Shown: positions 1 to 6,421, counted from the stretch's first letter. The stretch: DNA of 6,640 bases from Chlorobium sp. (GCA_028277225.1 JANQHB010000077.1:1-6640); one strand, 5' to 3'. Notes: generated by a model not told the origin, from the sequence alone. Program-made: numbers and translations.

Positions 1-98
1 AAAAAATGCGGCTCTTTATCAGTTTTCACACTCACCCGACAGGTGATGGATAATCCTTTTACAAACACAGCATAACAGATAGTTTTTAATATGCTTAC

Positions 99-104
99 TA
101 TAAT
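99..104 (+). promoter_or_regulatory. Possible -10 hexamer inside copy 1, directed at tatA
   Basis: A perfect TATAAT lies inside the element. The equivalent place in copy 4 on the opposite strand (6451-6456) reads TATTAT, so the site is kept in both copies. No convincing -35 is seen: with a 17-base spacer the hexamer is CAGATA, 3 of 6 matches to TTGACA. If used, transcription would start near the palindrome at 111-126 and put a hairpin in the tatA leader. Speculative. Confidence 0.22.
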
Positions 105-110
105 GGAGCA

Positions 111-126
111 TCCCGACATGTCGGGA
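111..126. repeat. Perfect 16-bp palindrome TCCCGACATGTCGGGA
   Basis: The sequence equals its own reverse complement over all 16 bases. It lies directly inside the inverted end of copy 1. Related forms occur at the same place in copy 2 (half site, 1719-1732) and copy 3 (3696-3711, one central mismatch), while copy 4 keeps only a decayed remnant. It could be a transposase or protein binding site, or an RNA hairpin arm. Confidence 0.75.
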
Positions 127-207
127 CGCTCAGTTTAGGATAGATATATTTTCCGCGAAAAATGTGCATGTTTCGCATGGAAACATCAATATATCAGGAG
201 AAATACA

Positions 208-426
208 ATGTTTTTATTTGGTATGCCGGGTGGATGGGAACTGATTCTGATTTTTCTTGCAATTCTGTTGCTTTTCGGAGCCAAAAAGCTACCGGAACTT
301 GCCCGTGGCCTCGGTCAGAGCATGAAAGAATTCAGAAAAGCCCAGTCGGAAATAGAAAGCGAATTCACCAAGGCCGTCGATGACAAACCCGCCCCGAAAA
401 AGGACTCTTCATCCGAGAATGAATAA
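208..426 (+). CDS. tatA: Sec-independent protein translocase subunit TatA
   Basis: 72-residue TatA/E-type subunit of the twin-arginine translocase, which forms the oligomeric pore that carries folded proteins across the inner membrane with TatC. The order is typical: a short periplasmic N-terminus, one membrane helix at about residues 9-24 with the conserved polar residue E11, the hinge F23-G24, the hallmark KKLPEL (26-31), an amphipathic helix to about 47, and a polar Lys/Glu/Ser-rich tail. TatB proteins are usually longer, so TatA is preferred. The start is set by AGGAG at 196-200, seven bases before the ATG; Met6 has no such site. tatC is not in the window, so the gene stands apart from its partner. 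Copy 1 of the mobile element ends 68 bases upstream and a hairpin follows the stop by 7 bases. An overlapping frame at 162-383 is not considered real. Confidence 0.95.
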   Translation: MFLFGMPGGWELILIFLAILLLFGAKKLPELARGLGQSMKEFRKAQSEIESEFTKAVDDKPAPKKDSSSENE

Positions 427-433
427 CCTTTAG

Positions 434-455
434 GTCCGGAACATTTTTTCCGGAC
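434..455 (+). terminator. Hairpin just after tatA, probable terminator
   Basis: Perfect 8-bp stem GTCCGGAA (434-441) with TTCCGGAC (448-455) and a 6-base loop CATTTT, starting 7 bases after the tatA stop. No T-run follows, so it is not a classical intrinsic terminator. It may instead mark or protect the mRNA 3' end. Confidence 0.5.
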
Positions 456-482
456 AACCCATTCCCCCCGAAACAGTATCTG

Positions 483-502
483 TGCGGCCATCTTTGGCCG
501 CA
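483..502 (+). terminator. Second hairpin between tatA and the lipoprotein gene
   Basis: Perfect 8-bp stem TGCGGCCA (483-490) with TGGCCGCA (495-502) and loop TCTT. No T-run follows directly. It ends 24 bases before the lipoprotein start codon, so it could end tatA read-through or lie in the leader of the next gene and affect its translation. The role is undecided; the type given is the likelier of the two. Confidence 0.35.
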
Positions 503-526
503 TGACAACCCTGAAAACGCAGTATC

Positions 527-1537
527 ATGCGTCTTTTTTTGAGCCTGATTTCATTTACGCTTTTTTTATCATCTTGTATACAAAACAATACTGAAACGTC
601 ACCAGTCGGCGTAGCAATTGTTGCTGACAGCAGAGGATTACCGGTCATCAACGAAATTATGTTTGCGCCGGTCCAGTTGAAAAATGACGGCATTGCCGAC
701 CAGCCTGATTTTGTTGAAATCTACAATCCGGGCAATGAAACCATAAACCTGTCCGGCTGGTACATCCAGGACTGCCCATCTGCTTCAGGAAAACGTTATT
801 CGTATTATTTCGCCGACGATCCTACTGCAGATACCATGCTGGCACCGGGCCAATACGGTATTATTGTTCCTGAAAAAACCTCCGATCCGTCAGAATCGAG
901 GCTGTTCGGGTATTACGGGTATCTTTCCGGGCAAAGCGACATCCGCATCTTTATCGTTGATCGCAAAACATTTTCGCTCAACAACGACAACGACTGTGTA
1001 ACCCTGAAAGATGCATCCGGAACGGTCATTGATTCGGTCTTCTACAGCAGCGAATGGCATAATCCCTACATAACAGAAACAAAGGGACGAACACTAGAAA
1101 AAATCAACAGCCTCCTGCCTTCAAATAATGCATCAAGCTGGTCGTCATCAATGGATGCAGTATATGGTGGCACTCCCGGAAAAACAAACAGTATCAATCT
1201 TGACTCCGAAGAGCTCAACAGGTCGCCTTCACTCTTGATCGATCCGGCTGTATTCTCCCCGCAGCCTGATGGCAGCGGTGAAAAAACAACGATACAATAC
1301 CGTCTGGCTGCCGGGGGTTATCAGATTGCCGCAGTACTTTACGACAGCAGCGGCAGAACTGTCAGAACATTGGCAAAAGGAGTTCCCGCCGGGCCTGAAG
1401 GCTCCTTTGAATGGAACGGTCTCCGGGACAACGGTACTCCTGCTTCTTCAGGGTTCTATCTTGTCAAACTCAGTATTTCCGGCACAACTGTCAACGGCAC
1501 CCTTTATCTGGAGGATACAGTAGCAATTGTGCGGTGA
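527..1537 (+). CDS. Predicted lipoprotein with lamin-tail domain and FlgD-like Ig domain
   Basis: 336 residues. The N-terminus is a lipoprotein signal peptide: Arg2, a hydrophobic run, and lipobox L14-S15-S16-C17, so the mature protein should start at lipidated Cys17. There is no twin-arginine motif, so Sec export is expected. Residues about 38-222 look like a lamin-tail domain: INEIMFAP (41-48), DFVEIYNPG (61-69), LSGWYIQD (75-82), LAPGQYGIIVP (105-115), LNNDNDCVTLKD (151-162) and the closing GGTPGKTNS (214-222). Residues about 240-325 resemble the FlgD-like Ig fold, with LYDSSGRTVRTL (271-282) and WNGLRDNGTPASSGFY (296-311). In Bacteroidota and Chlorobi this layout occurs in exported or surface proteins; the exact role is unknown and no catalytic motif is visible. 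There is no clear Shine-Dalgarno site; the start is chosen because the signal peptide begins there. Its stop is 10 bases before the target duplication of copy 2. Confidence 0.8.
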   Translation: MRLFLSLISFTLFLSSCIQNNTETSPVGVAIVADSRGLPVINEIMFAPVQLKNDGIADQPDFVEIYNPGNETINLSGWYIQDCPSASGKRYSYYFADDPTADTMLAPGQYGIIVPEKTSDPSESRLFGYYGYLSGQSDIRIFIVDRKTFSLNNDNDCVTLKDASGTVIDSVFYSSEWHNPYITETKGRTLEKINSLLPSNNASSWSSSMDAVYGGTPGKTNSINLDSEELNRSPSLLIDPAVFSPQPDGSGEKTTIQYRLAAGGYQIAAVLYDSSGRTVRTLAKGVPAGPEGSFEWNGLRDNGTPASSGFYLVKLSISGTTVNGTLYLEDTVAIVR

Positions 1538-1552
1538 AGACTCTTGTTATTC

Positions 1553-1745
1553 CCTGAATCGAGCGATTGTCGAGCCCTGTGAAATATCCGTCCTGATTTC
1601 ACGGGGCCGGAGATGCGAGGCACAGGGAAAAGAAAAAGTCAAAAGGTAAAGAGCCTATGACACAATAACAGAATGCAAGCTCGCTGTAAAGAAGCAGATG
1701 CAGCATGATTGGCATTTTCTGACATGTCGGGACGTTCAGTTTAGG
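1553..1745 (+). mobile_element. MITE-like element, copy 2 (complete, 193 bp)
   Basis: Inverted ends are CCTGAATCGAGCG (1553-1565) and the reverse complement of 1733-1745, CCTAAACTGAACG, 9 of 13 matching. The element is bounded by a perfect 5-bp direct repeat TATTC (1548-1552 and 1746-1750), read as the target-site duplication. Bases 1553-1629 match 3613-3689 of copy 3 in 71 of 77 positions; the right 25 bases match copy 1. It has about 81 extra bases in the middle compared with copy 3. Part of these (1675-1704) is an inverted match, 25 of 30, to 6607-6636 of copy 4. No ORF of note. It fills nearly all of the lipoprotein-recN gap and ends 32 bases before the recN start. Confidence 0.85.
1574..1607 (+). 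repeat. Stem-loop core of copy 2
   Basis: GCCCTGTGAAAT (1574-1585) pairs with ATTTCACGGGGC (1596-1607), 12 bp with one G-U pair and a 10-base loop. The arm CCCTGTG (1575-1581) can alternatively pair with CACAGGG at 1621-1627. No T-run follows, so a terminator role for the lipoprotein gene, which ends 36 bases upstream, is possible but unproven. Confidence 0.7.
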
Positions 1746-1777
1746 TATTCATATTCCCGAAGCTGTATCTTCAGACT

Positions 1778-3484
1778 ATGCTGACAAACCTCTACATCAA
1801 AAATTTTGCGCTGATCGATGAACTCTCGATTGAGTTTTCGGAGGGACTGACCATCATCACCGGTGAAACCGGTGCAGGAAAATCGATATTCATCGGCGCC
1901 CTGAACCAGGTACTCGGCATAAGGGCAAACAGTGACCTTGTTCGCAGCGGTTCAAATAAAGCCGTTGTCGAAGCCGTATTGATCCCAGGGAACACAGAAG
2001 AGTTCCGCACCATTCTCGAGCAGGCAGACATCGATCAGGAAGAAGAACTGCTGCTTCGCAGGGAAATATCGGCAAAAGGACAATCAAGATGTTTTGTCAA
2101 CGATACCCCCTGCACCCTGCAGGTTCTCCGCAGTATCGGCAATCTTCTGATCGATCTGCACGGCCAGCACGAACATCAGTTTCTCCTCCAGCCCGATACA
2201 CACTCGGCCATGCTTGACGGATTCGGGCTCCTGGACAATGAAACAGAGACCTATAGACAAATCCATTCGAAACTCAGGGAAAAAAGAAAAGAGTGCGACA
2301 ATTTGCAGGTCAATGCCGAGCGGCTGCAGGAAAAAAGGGATCTGCTCGAATACCAGTTGAAAGAACTTGAATCCCTGAACCTCAGAAAAGGCGAACAGTC
2401 CGGGATTGAAGAAGAAATGACACTCCTCGAACATTCCGAAACACGCTTCGAGCTATGCTCCTCTTTGAATGAACTTCTCTACGATTCCGAGCACTCCGCC
2501 TTTGTCCGGATTTCCGAAGCAGCACAGCTTCTTTCCCGTCTTTCAACCATCGATAAAAGCTTTTCCGAGCATTTCAATGATGCTGAAACGGCAAGAAACC
2601 TTATCGAGGAAACCAGCAGGACCGTTCGCGATTACAGCGGACAGATCGAGTTTAATCCTGATCGCCTTGAATCCCTGCGGCAAAGACAACTTCTGCTGCA
2701 GAAAGCGGTAAAAAAATATGGCAAGTCAATCGATGAGCTTCTGAGCCTGAAAGAACGCATTGCCGAAGAGCTTTCACTTGAAGAGAATCTCACGGACCTT
2801 ACTGCATCAATCACGAGGGAGATCGAAACACTCGGCACAGAGCTCTCCTCTGTTGCCCGAAAAATCTCGTCAGCCCGAAAAAAAACCGCTGAAAAGCTCG
2901 AAAAAGACATTTCACATGAACTCGTAAATCTGGGCATTCCAAACGGTGTATTCATTGTCAGTATCAGTCAGGAATCCGATGAAAACGGTGATATAATCCA
3001 TGATGGCCAACGCTACAGGGCATTTGACGACGGCTGTGACCGAATCGAGTTCCTTCTTTCCACCAATATCGGCGAGTCACCGAAACCTCTTTCCAGAATT
3101 GCTTCCGGGGGAGAAATTTCAAGGGTCATGCTTGCAATGAAAAGAGTTCTGGCTGAACATACCCAAATGCCCATACTGATATTCGATGAAATAGATACCG
3201 GCATAAGCGGCCGAATAGCCGATGCGGTAGGCAGAAGCCTCAGACAGCTTTCTAAAACCCATCAGATCATATCGATCACCCATCTGCCGCAGATCGCGGC
3301 AATGGCAGACCGTCATTTGTCGGTTGAAAAAACAGTGCAGAAGGACCGAACGGTAACAACCGTCAGACGACTGGATGACGAGGAACATGTGACGGCGGTT
3401 GCCGGCCTTTTAAGCGGAAAAGAACGTTCGGAATCATCCCTTCGTGCTGCGGCCGAACTGATCGAACATGCAAAAAATGCCTGA
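1778..3484 (+). CDS. recN: DNA repair protein RecN
   Basis: 568-residue SMC-like ATPase of double-strand break repair, working on DNA with the RecA recombination pathway; the length is normal for the family. The N-terminal half of the ATPase starts MLTNLYIKNFALIDELSIEF and carries Walker A GETGAGKS (29-36). A long Glu/Lys/Leu-rich coiled-coil section covers about residues 155-380. The C-terminal half has the ABC signature ASGGEISR (442-449), Walker B PILIFDEIDTGISG (465-478; D470, E471) and the switch histidine H502 in THLPQIA. All catalytic motifs are intact. The start is fixed by the family's conserved N-terminus; no good Shine-Dalgarno site precedes it. Only 27 bases separate the start codon from the target duplication of copy 2, so the native promoter was displaced, lies upstream, or is supplied by the element. 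I see no LexA-type box. Confidence 0.97.
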   Translation: MLTNLYIKNFALIDELSIEFSEGLTIITGETGAGKSIFIGALNQVLGIRANSDLVRSGSNKAVVEAVLIPGNTEEFRTILEQADIDQEEELLLRREISAKGQSRCFVNDTPCTLQVLRSIGNLLIDLHGQHEHQFLLQPDTHSAMLDGFGLLDNETETYRQIHSKLREKRKECDNLQVNAERLQEKRDLLEYQLKELESLNLRKGEQSGIEEEMTLLEHSETRFELCSSLNELLYDSEHSAFVRISEAAQLLSRLSTIDKSFSEHFNDAETARNLIEETSRTVRDYSGQIEFNPDRLESLRQRQLLLQKAVKKYGKSIDELLSLKERIAEELSLEENLTDLTASITREIETLGTELSSVARKISSARKKTAEKLEKDISHELVNLGIPNGVFIVSISQESDENGDIIHDGQRYRAFDDGCDRIEFLLSTNIGESPKPLSRIASGGEISRVMLAMKRVLAEHTQMPILIFDEIDTGISGRIADAVGRSLRQLSKTHQIISITHLPQIAAMADRHLSVEKTVQKDRTVTTVRRLDDEEHVTAVAGLLSGKERSESSLRAAAELIEHAKNA

Positions 3485-3607
3485 CAAAGAGCGGGCATGG
3501 TGCTGTTCTGCAGCAATACCGCCAGGAACATCCTGCCGATCGTAACGGAAGAAACACTAAAATGGCAACGCGATATAGAAAAAACGGTTAGTTTCCCGTA
3601 TACTTAT
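3485..3607 (+). other. recN-dapA spacer left of copy 3; weak 41-codon ORF only
   Basis: The only reading frame is an ATG at 3497 running to a TGA at 3620-3622 (41 codons, beginning MVLFCSNTARNILPIV). Its last codons and stop lie inside mobile element copy 3. If the element and one TACCA copy are removed, the frame reads CAA TAA and stops after 39 codons, so the insertion would add two residues. There is no strong ribosome site and the product is not recognised. It is probably not a gene. Otherwise nothing is seen in this stretch. Confidence 0.12.
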
Positions 3608-3633
3608 TACCACCTGAATTGAGCGATTGTCGA

Positions 3634-3667
3634 GCCCTGTGAAATATTCGGTCTGATTTCACGGGGC
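3634..3667 (+). repeat. Stem-loop core of copy 3
   Basis: GCCCTGTGAAAT (3634-3645) pairs with ATTTCACGGGGC (3656-3667), 12 bp with one G-U pair and loop ATTCGGTCTG. It has the same sequence and orientation as the core of copy 2. CACAGGG at 3681-3687 is a second possible partner of the first arm. Confidence 0.7.
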
Positions 3668-3695
3668 AGGAGATGCAAGGCACAGGGAACTTGTA

Positions 3696-3711
3696 TCCCG
3701 ACAGGTCGGGA
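3696..3711. repeat. Near-perfect 16-bp palindrome in copy 3
   Basis: TCCCGACAGGTCGGGA has 7-bp arms and one central mismatched pair. It occupies the same place as the perfect palindrome of copy 1, next to the inverted end facing the gene. Confidence 0.65.
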
Positions 3712-3783
3712 CGATCAGTTCAGATACCAATAATTGTCATTCTGAAGGGCCTCTGAAGTCCGCAATATTGTGTAGGAACGTTT

Positions 3784-4677
3784 ATGACAAAAAAACTGAT
3801 AGCCGGTTCCGCCGTAGCGCTGGTTACACCTTTCAACCAGAACCAGTCCGTCGACAAGAACGCCCTGCGGCACCTTGTGCAGTTCCATATAGCTGGTGGA
3901 ACCGACATTATCATCCCCTGCGGCACAACGGGAGAATCGCCAACGATATCGGTCGACGAACAGTCGGAGATCATCGAAATTGTCAGGGAAGAAGCTGGGA
4001 ACAAAATTCTTGTTGCCGCCGGAGCAGGAACAAATGCTACCGACAACGCCGTTACGCTGGCCCGTAATGCCGAAAAAGCCGGCGCCCAGGCCATACTGTC
4101 AGTAGCTCCTTACTACAACAAGCCATCCCAGGAAGGCTATTACCAGCATTACAGCCGACTTGCCGAAGCGGTCACCGTACCCATCATCGTCTATAATGTT
4201 CCCGGAAGAACCGGAAGCAATGTCACGGCTGAAACTATCCTCCGGCTCGCCGCCGACCACAAAAATATCGCTGCTGTCAAGGAAGCCTCGGCAAACTTCA
4301 GTCAGATCATGGAGCTGATTGCCTGCAGGCCGGCCGATTTTTCAGTTATGACCGGAGAAGATCAGCTTATTCTGCCATTCATGACGCTTGGCGGTGATGG
4401 CGTGATATCGGTAGCAGCCAATCAGGTACCGGCCGAGATCAAGAAGTTCCTGACAGAGATCCGCGAAGGAAACCTGGAGGCAGCAAGAGCTGTCAATGAA
4501 CGGCTCAGAAAACTCTTCAGCCTCAACTTCATTGAAAGCAATCCTGTACCGGTCAAGTACAGCCTTTCGCTTATGGGTATGATCAAGGAAGTCTACCGCC
4601 TGCCTCTTGTCCCTCTTCAGAAGGAACATAAGAATATGATGAGAGAAGAACTCAGGAACCTGGGGCTAGTCAGTTGA
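3784..4677 (+). CDS. dapA: 4-hydroxy-tetrahydrodipicolinate synthase DapA
   Basis: 297-residue cytoplasmic class I aldolase. It condenses pyruvate with L-aspartate 4-semialdehyde, the first committed step to diaminopimelate and lysine. The (beta/alpha)8 barrel motifs are complete: GTTGESPT (47-54) with the active-site threonine pair T48/T49, PYYNKPSQEGYYQHY (109-123) with Y111, YNVPGRTG (137-144) with catalytic Y137 and R142, and the Schiff-base lysine K166 in AAVKEAS. These correspond to E. coli T44/T45, Y107, Y133, R138 and K161. Length and motifs are normal; related pyruvate aldolases of the same superfamily are less likely given this set. AGGA at 3774-3777, six bases before the ATG, supports the start. 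Copy 3 of the mobile element lies 59 bases upstream and no lysine riboswitch fits in the remaining leader. The 3' end overlaps gcvPA by 8 bases, tail to tail. Confidence 0.97.
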   Translation: MTKKLIAGSAVALVTPFNQNQSVDKNALRHLVQFHIAGGTDIIIPCGTTGESPTISVDEQSEIIEIVREEAGNKILVAAGAGTNATDNAVTLARNAEKAGAQAILSVAPYYNKPSQEGYYQHYSRLAEAVTVPIIVYNVPGRTGSNVTAETILRLAADHKNIAAVKEASANFSQIMELIACRPADFSVMTGEDQLILPFMTLGGDGVISVAANQVPAEIKKFLTEIREGNLEAARAVNERLRKLFSLNFIESNPVPVKYSLSLMGMIKEVYRLPLVPLQKEHKNMMREELRNLGLVS

Positions 4678-4685
4678 CAGCCCCA
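4661..4685. terminator. Hairpin over the dapA/gcvPA stop-codon overlap, probable two-way terminator
   Basis: TGGGGCT (4661-4667) pairs perfectly with AGCCCCA (4679-4685). Inside, GTCA (4669-4672) can extend the stem with TGAC (4675-4678) past one bulged A. Both stop codons (4675-4677 on +, 4670-4672 on -) lie within it. The fold works on either strand. The + side is followed by a short AGTTT and the - side has no T-run, so termination strength is uncertain. Confidence 0.5.
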
Positions 4686-6004
4686 AGTTTGTCAACAAAA
4701 TCGTCAAGCTGCACTTTTGTGTGCTGCTCGGTAACGGCAACAAGAAGTCCCTTTTCACCTGCATTCGACAGATCGTATCCGGCAAGAATCCCTTTTTCAA
4801 TCATCGCCTCGACAACCGTACCGGCAGCGAGAGGCGTTTCTATGACAAACTCCCTGAAAAAGGACTGTTGATATTTGAGCGAATATCCCGGAAGTTGAGC
4901 AATCCTCTGCGCAAGGTAATGTGATTTCTGCAAAGAATGCTCTGCAACCTCTCGCACCCCTTCCCTGCCCACAAGCGAAAGATAAACAACCGCCTGCAAG
5001 GCGTTCAACGCCTGATTGGTACAAATATTCGAGGTGGCCTTCTCACGGCGGATATGCTGTTCCCTGGTCTGAAGGGTCAGAATGAAGCCATCCCTGCCAT
5101 GCTTGTCTTTTGTCATACCGACAAGTCTGCCCGGAATTTTCCGGACATACTTGCTGCTTACAGCAAATATCCCCAGGTAAGGACCGCCGAAATTCAGCGA
5201 ACTGCCGAGAGGCTGCCCTTCACCGACAGCAATATCGGCACCGTAGTTTCCCGGAGCCTCGAGCAGTCCGAGAGATACCGGATCAGCGGATACTATGTAA
5301 AGAGCCCCCTTCTCATGAGCAATCTCACCGATACGGCCAACCTCTTCAAGGCATCCATAGAAATTGGGTTGCTGAACAATCACTGCTGCAACATTGTCGT
5401 CAACCGATTCAGCAAGACTATCCAGATCACAGACACCTCCATCGAGAGAAGACTGGATAACAGTGCGTTCTCCCCCCGACTCGATGAAGGTTCCCAGAAC
5501 ATGGCGGGAGTTCGGATGCAGGGCTCCGGCAATAACAACCGAAGAACGGCCTGTTACAGCCATTGCCATCGACACGGCTTCAGCAAGAGCTGTTGCACCG
5601 TCATAGAGCGATGCATTGGCGGTATCCATTCCATACAACCGGCAGATCATGCTCTGGTACTCATAGATCGCCTGAAGCGTACCCTGAGACACTTCAGCCT
5701 GGTACGGAGTATAGGCTGTATAAAACTCACTGCGTGAAGCAATCGTTTTGACGGCGGGAGGAACATAGTGATCATAAGCGCCCCCTCCAAGATAGCTGAC
5801 ATAGGTTGAAGCAGATTCATTCGCTGCAGCAAGTTCTCCCATTAACCGCATGACGGCCGGTTCTGTAAGAGCCGGAGGAAGATCCAGAGGTTCTTTTAAA
5901 CAAAGCTCGTCGGGAACATCCCTGATGAGATCATCAAACGACTGGACACCGATTCCCTTGAGCATTCTGTCCCGGTCAGCATCCGTATTGGCAATAAAGG
6001 GCAT
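4670..6004 (-). CDS. gcvPA: Glycine dehydrogenase (decarboxylating) subunit 1, GcvPA
   Basis: 444-residue N-terminal-half subunit of the split P-protein of the glycine cleavage system. With GcvPB it decarboxylates glycine and passes the aminomethyl group to the lipoyl arm of GcvH. Visible P-protein motifs: YLGGGAYDHYVPPAV (71-85), YTPYQAEVSQGTLQAIYEYQ (98-117), SLYDGATALAEA (132-143), VQQPNFYG (210-217), GEGQPLG (261-267) and REQHIRREKATSN (314-326). The length fits the two-subunit form, where the PLP-binding lysine lies on GcvPB, so its absence here is expected. The start lies 7 bases after the gcvH stop, with GGGGAG over the end of gcvH and its stop as ribosome site, so the two genes are very likely co-transcribed. 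gcvPB and gcvT do not follow, since dapA converges on the 3' end. A long open frame on the opposite strand (4937-5737) is a shadow of this gene. Confidence 0.96.
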   Translation of the reverse strand: MPFIANTDADRDRMLKGIGVQSFDDLIRDVPDELCLKEPLDLPPALTEPAVMRLMGELAAANESASTYVSYLGGGAYDHYVPPAVKTIASRSEFYTAYTPYQAEVSQGTLQAIYEYQSMICRLYGMDTANASLYDGATALAEAVSMAMAVTGRSSVVIAGALHPNSRHVLGTFIESGGERTVIQSSLDGGVCDLDSLAESVDDNVAAVIVQQPNFYGCLEEVGRIGEIAHEKGALYIVSADPVSLGLLEAPGNYGADIAVGEGQPLGSSLNFGGPYLGIFAVSSKYVRKIPGRLVGMTKDKHGRDGFILTLQTREQHIRREKATSNICTNQALNALQAVVYLSLVGREGVREVAEHSLQKSHYLAQRIAQLPGYSLKYQQSFFREFVIETPLAAGTVVEAMIEKGILAGYDLSNAGEKGLLVAVTEQHTKVQLDDFVDKLGAVN

Positions 6005-6011
6005 TGTACTG

Positions 6012-6392
6012 TTACTCCCCGATGGATTTTTTGTATTCCCCGACCCCCATCAATCCGCCAAGCTGGTCCGGATTATCAACGCTCATTTCTATCAGCCAGC
6101 CATCGTCATAAGGACTGCTATTGACAATTTCTGCGGCATCGAGCGATTCATTGACGGCTTTGATCGTTCCTGCAACAGGGGCAAAAAGATCTGCAACGGT
6201 TTTCACCGCCTCGACCGTTCCGAAAACATCATGCTCTTTCAGGGACGTGCCCACGGGTTTTGTTTCGACAAAGACAATGTCCCCCAGTTCCGACTGGGCA
6301 AAATCTGTAATTCCAACACGTACGTTACCATCCTCGAGTACCTTGACCCATTCATGGTCACTGGTGTAACGGAGATCTTCAGGGAAATTCAT
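6012..6392 (-). CDS. gcvH: Glycine cleavage system H protein
   Basis: 126-residue lipoyl carrier protein that shuttles the aminomethyl group between the P, T and L proteins of glycine cleavage. The lipoylation site is K64 in FGTVEAVKTVADLFAP (57-72). Other family marks are RYTSDHEWVK (8-17), VGITDFAQSELGDIVFVE (26-43), NSSPYDDGWL (91-100) and the terminal YKKSIGE region. Length is normal for H proteins. The start follows the conserved MNFPEDLRYTSDHEW beginning; no Shine-Dalgarno site is visible before it. It is the first gene of the gcvH-gcvPA unit. Only 29 bases separate its start codon from mobile element copy 4, so its promoter must lie within or beyond that element. There is no room for a glycine riboswitch in this leader and none was seen. 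The intact site suggests a working protein. Confidence 0.97.
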   Translation of the reverse strand: MNFPEDLRYTSDHEWVKVLEDGNVRVGITDFAQSELGDIVFVETKPVGTSLKEHDVFGTVEAVKTVADLFAPVAGTIKAVNESLDAAEIVNSSPYDDGWLIEMSVDNPDQLGGLMGVGEYKKSIGE

Positions 6393-6421
6393 GACGGAGA
6401 GCTGTTAAAATGTTACGTAAA

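Larger units (their letters stand above)
1..139 (+). mobile_element. MITE-like element, copy 1 (partial, right arm only)
   Basis: Non-coding repeat that enters from the left edge and ends at 139 in an inverted end, CGCTCAGTTTAGG (127-139). Its reverse complement CCTAAACTGAGCG is identical to the left end of copy 4 at 6422-6434. Bases 1-111 match 6444-6554 in inverted orientation without gaps, 92 of 111 by hand count, including an identical 25-base run (4-28 against 6527-6551). Bases 115-139 match copy 2 at 1721-1745 in 24 of 25 positions. A 16-bp palindrome (111-126) sits just inside the end. The other end and its target duplication lie outside the window; the right flank is ATAGA (140-144). 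The element ends 68 bases before the tatA start. The mobile nature is inferred from copies 2 and 3. Confidence 0.72.
3613..3724 (+). mobile_element. MITE-like element, copy 3 (complete, 112 bp)
   Basis: Inverted ends are CCTGAATTGAGCG (3613-3625) and the reverse complement of 3712-3724, TCTGAACTGATCG, 10 of 13 matching. A perfect 5-bp direct repeat TACCA flanks it (3608-3612 and 3725-3729). This is the shortest copy: the 77-base left part shared with copy 2 joins almost directly to the palindrome and right end. It is far too short to code for a transposase, so any movement must have depended on one supplied elsewhere. It ends 59 bases before the dapA start. Confidence 0.85.

Noticed and set aside
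162..383. 73-codon frame overlapping tatA
   Set aside because: Out of frame with tatA, which has a clear ribosome site and TatA motifs. The overlapping product is not protein-like.
527..577. Lipoprotein as a Tat substrate because tatA is next to it
   Set aside because: The signal peptide has a single Arg2 and no twin-arginine motif; Sec export is expected.
1709..1714. TTGGCA as a -35 box for recN inside copy 2
   Set aside because: The hexamer at the proper distance (ACGTTC) does not resemble a -10 site, so no promoter is called.
1746..1777. LexA/SOS box before recN
   Set aside because: Neither CTGT-N8-ACAG nor GAAC-N4-GTTC is present in the leader or in the right part of copy 2.
1553..3724. 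Repeats as a CRISPR array
   Set aside because: There are only two complete units, 2 kb apart and of unequal length, with target duplications and inverted ends and no spacers.
4937..5737. 266-codon open frame on the + strand
   Set aside because: It lies wholly antisense to gcvPA, which has full family motifs. The product has no recognisable domain and the frame follows from the base composition of the real gene.
6393..6421. Glycine riboswitch before gcvH, or lysine riboswitch before dapA
   Set aside because: The leaders between element and start codon are 29 and 59 bases, too short for these riboswitches, and the element sequences are shared with unrelated genes.
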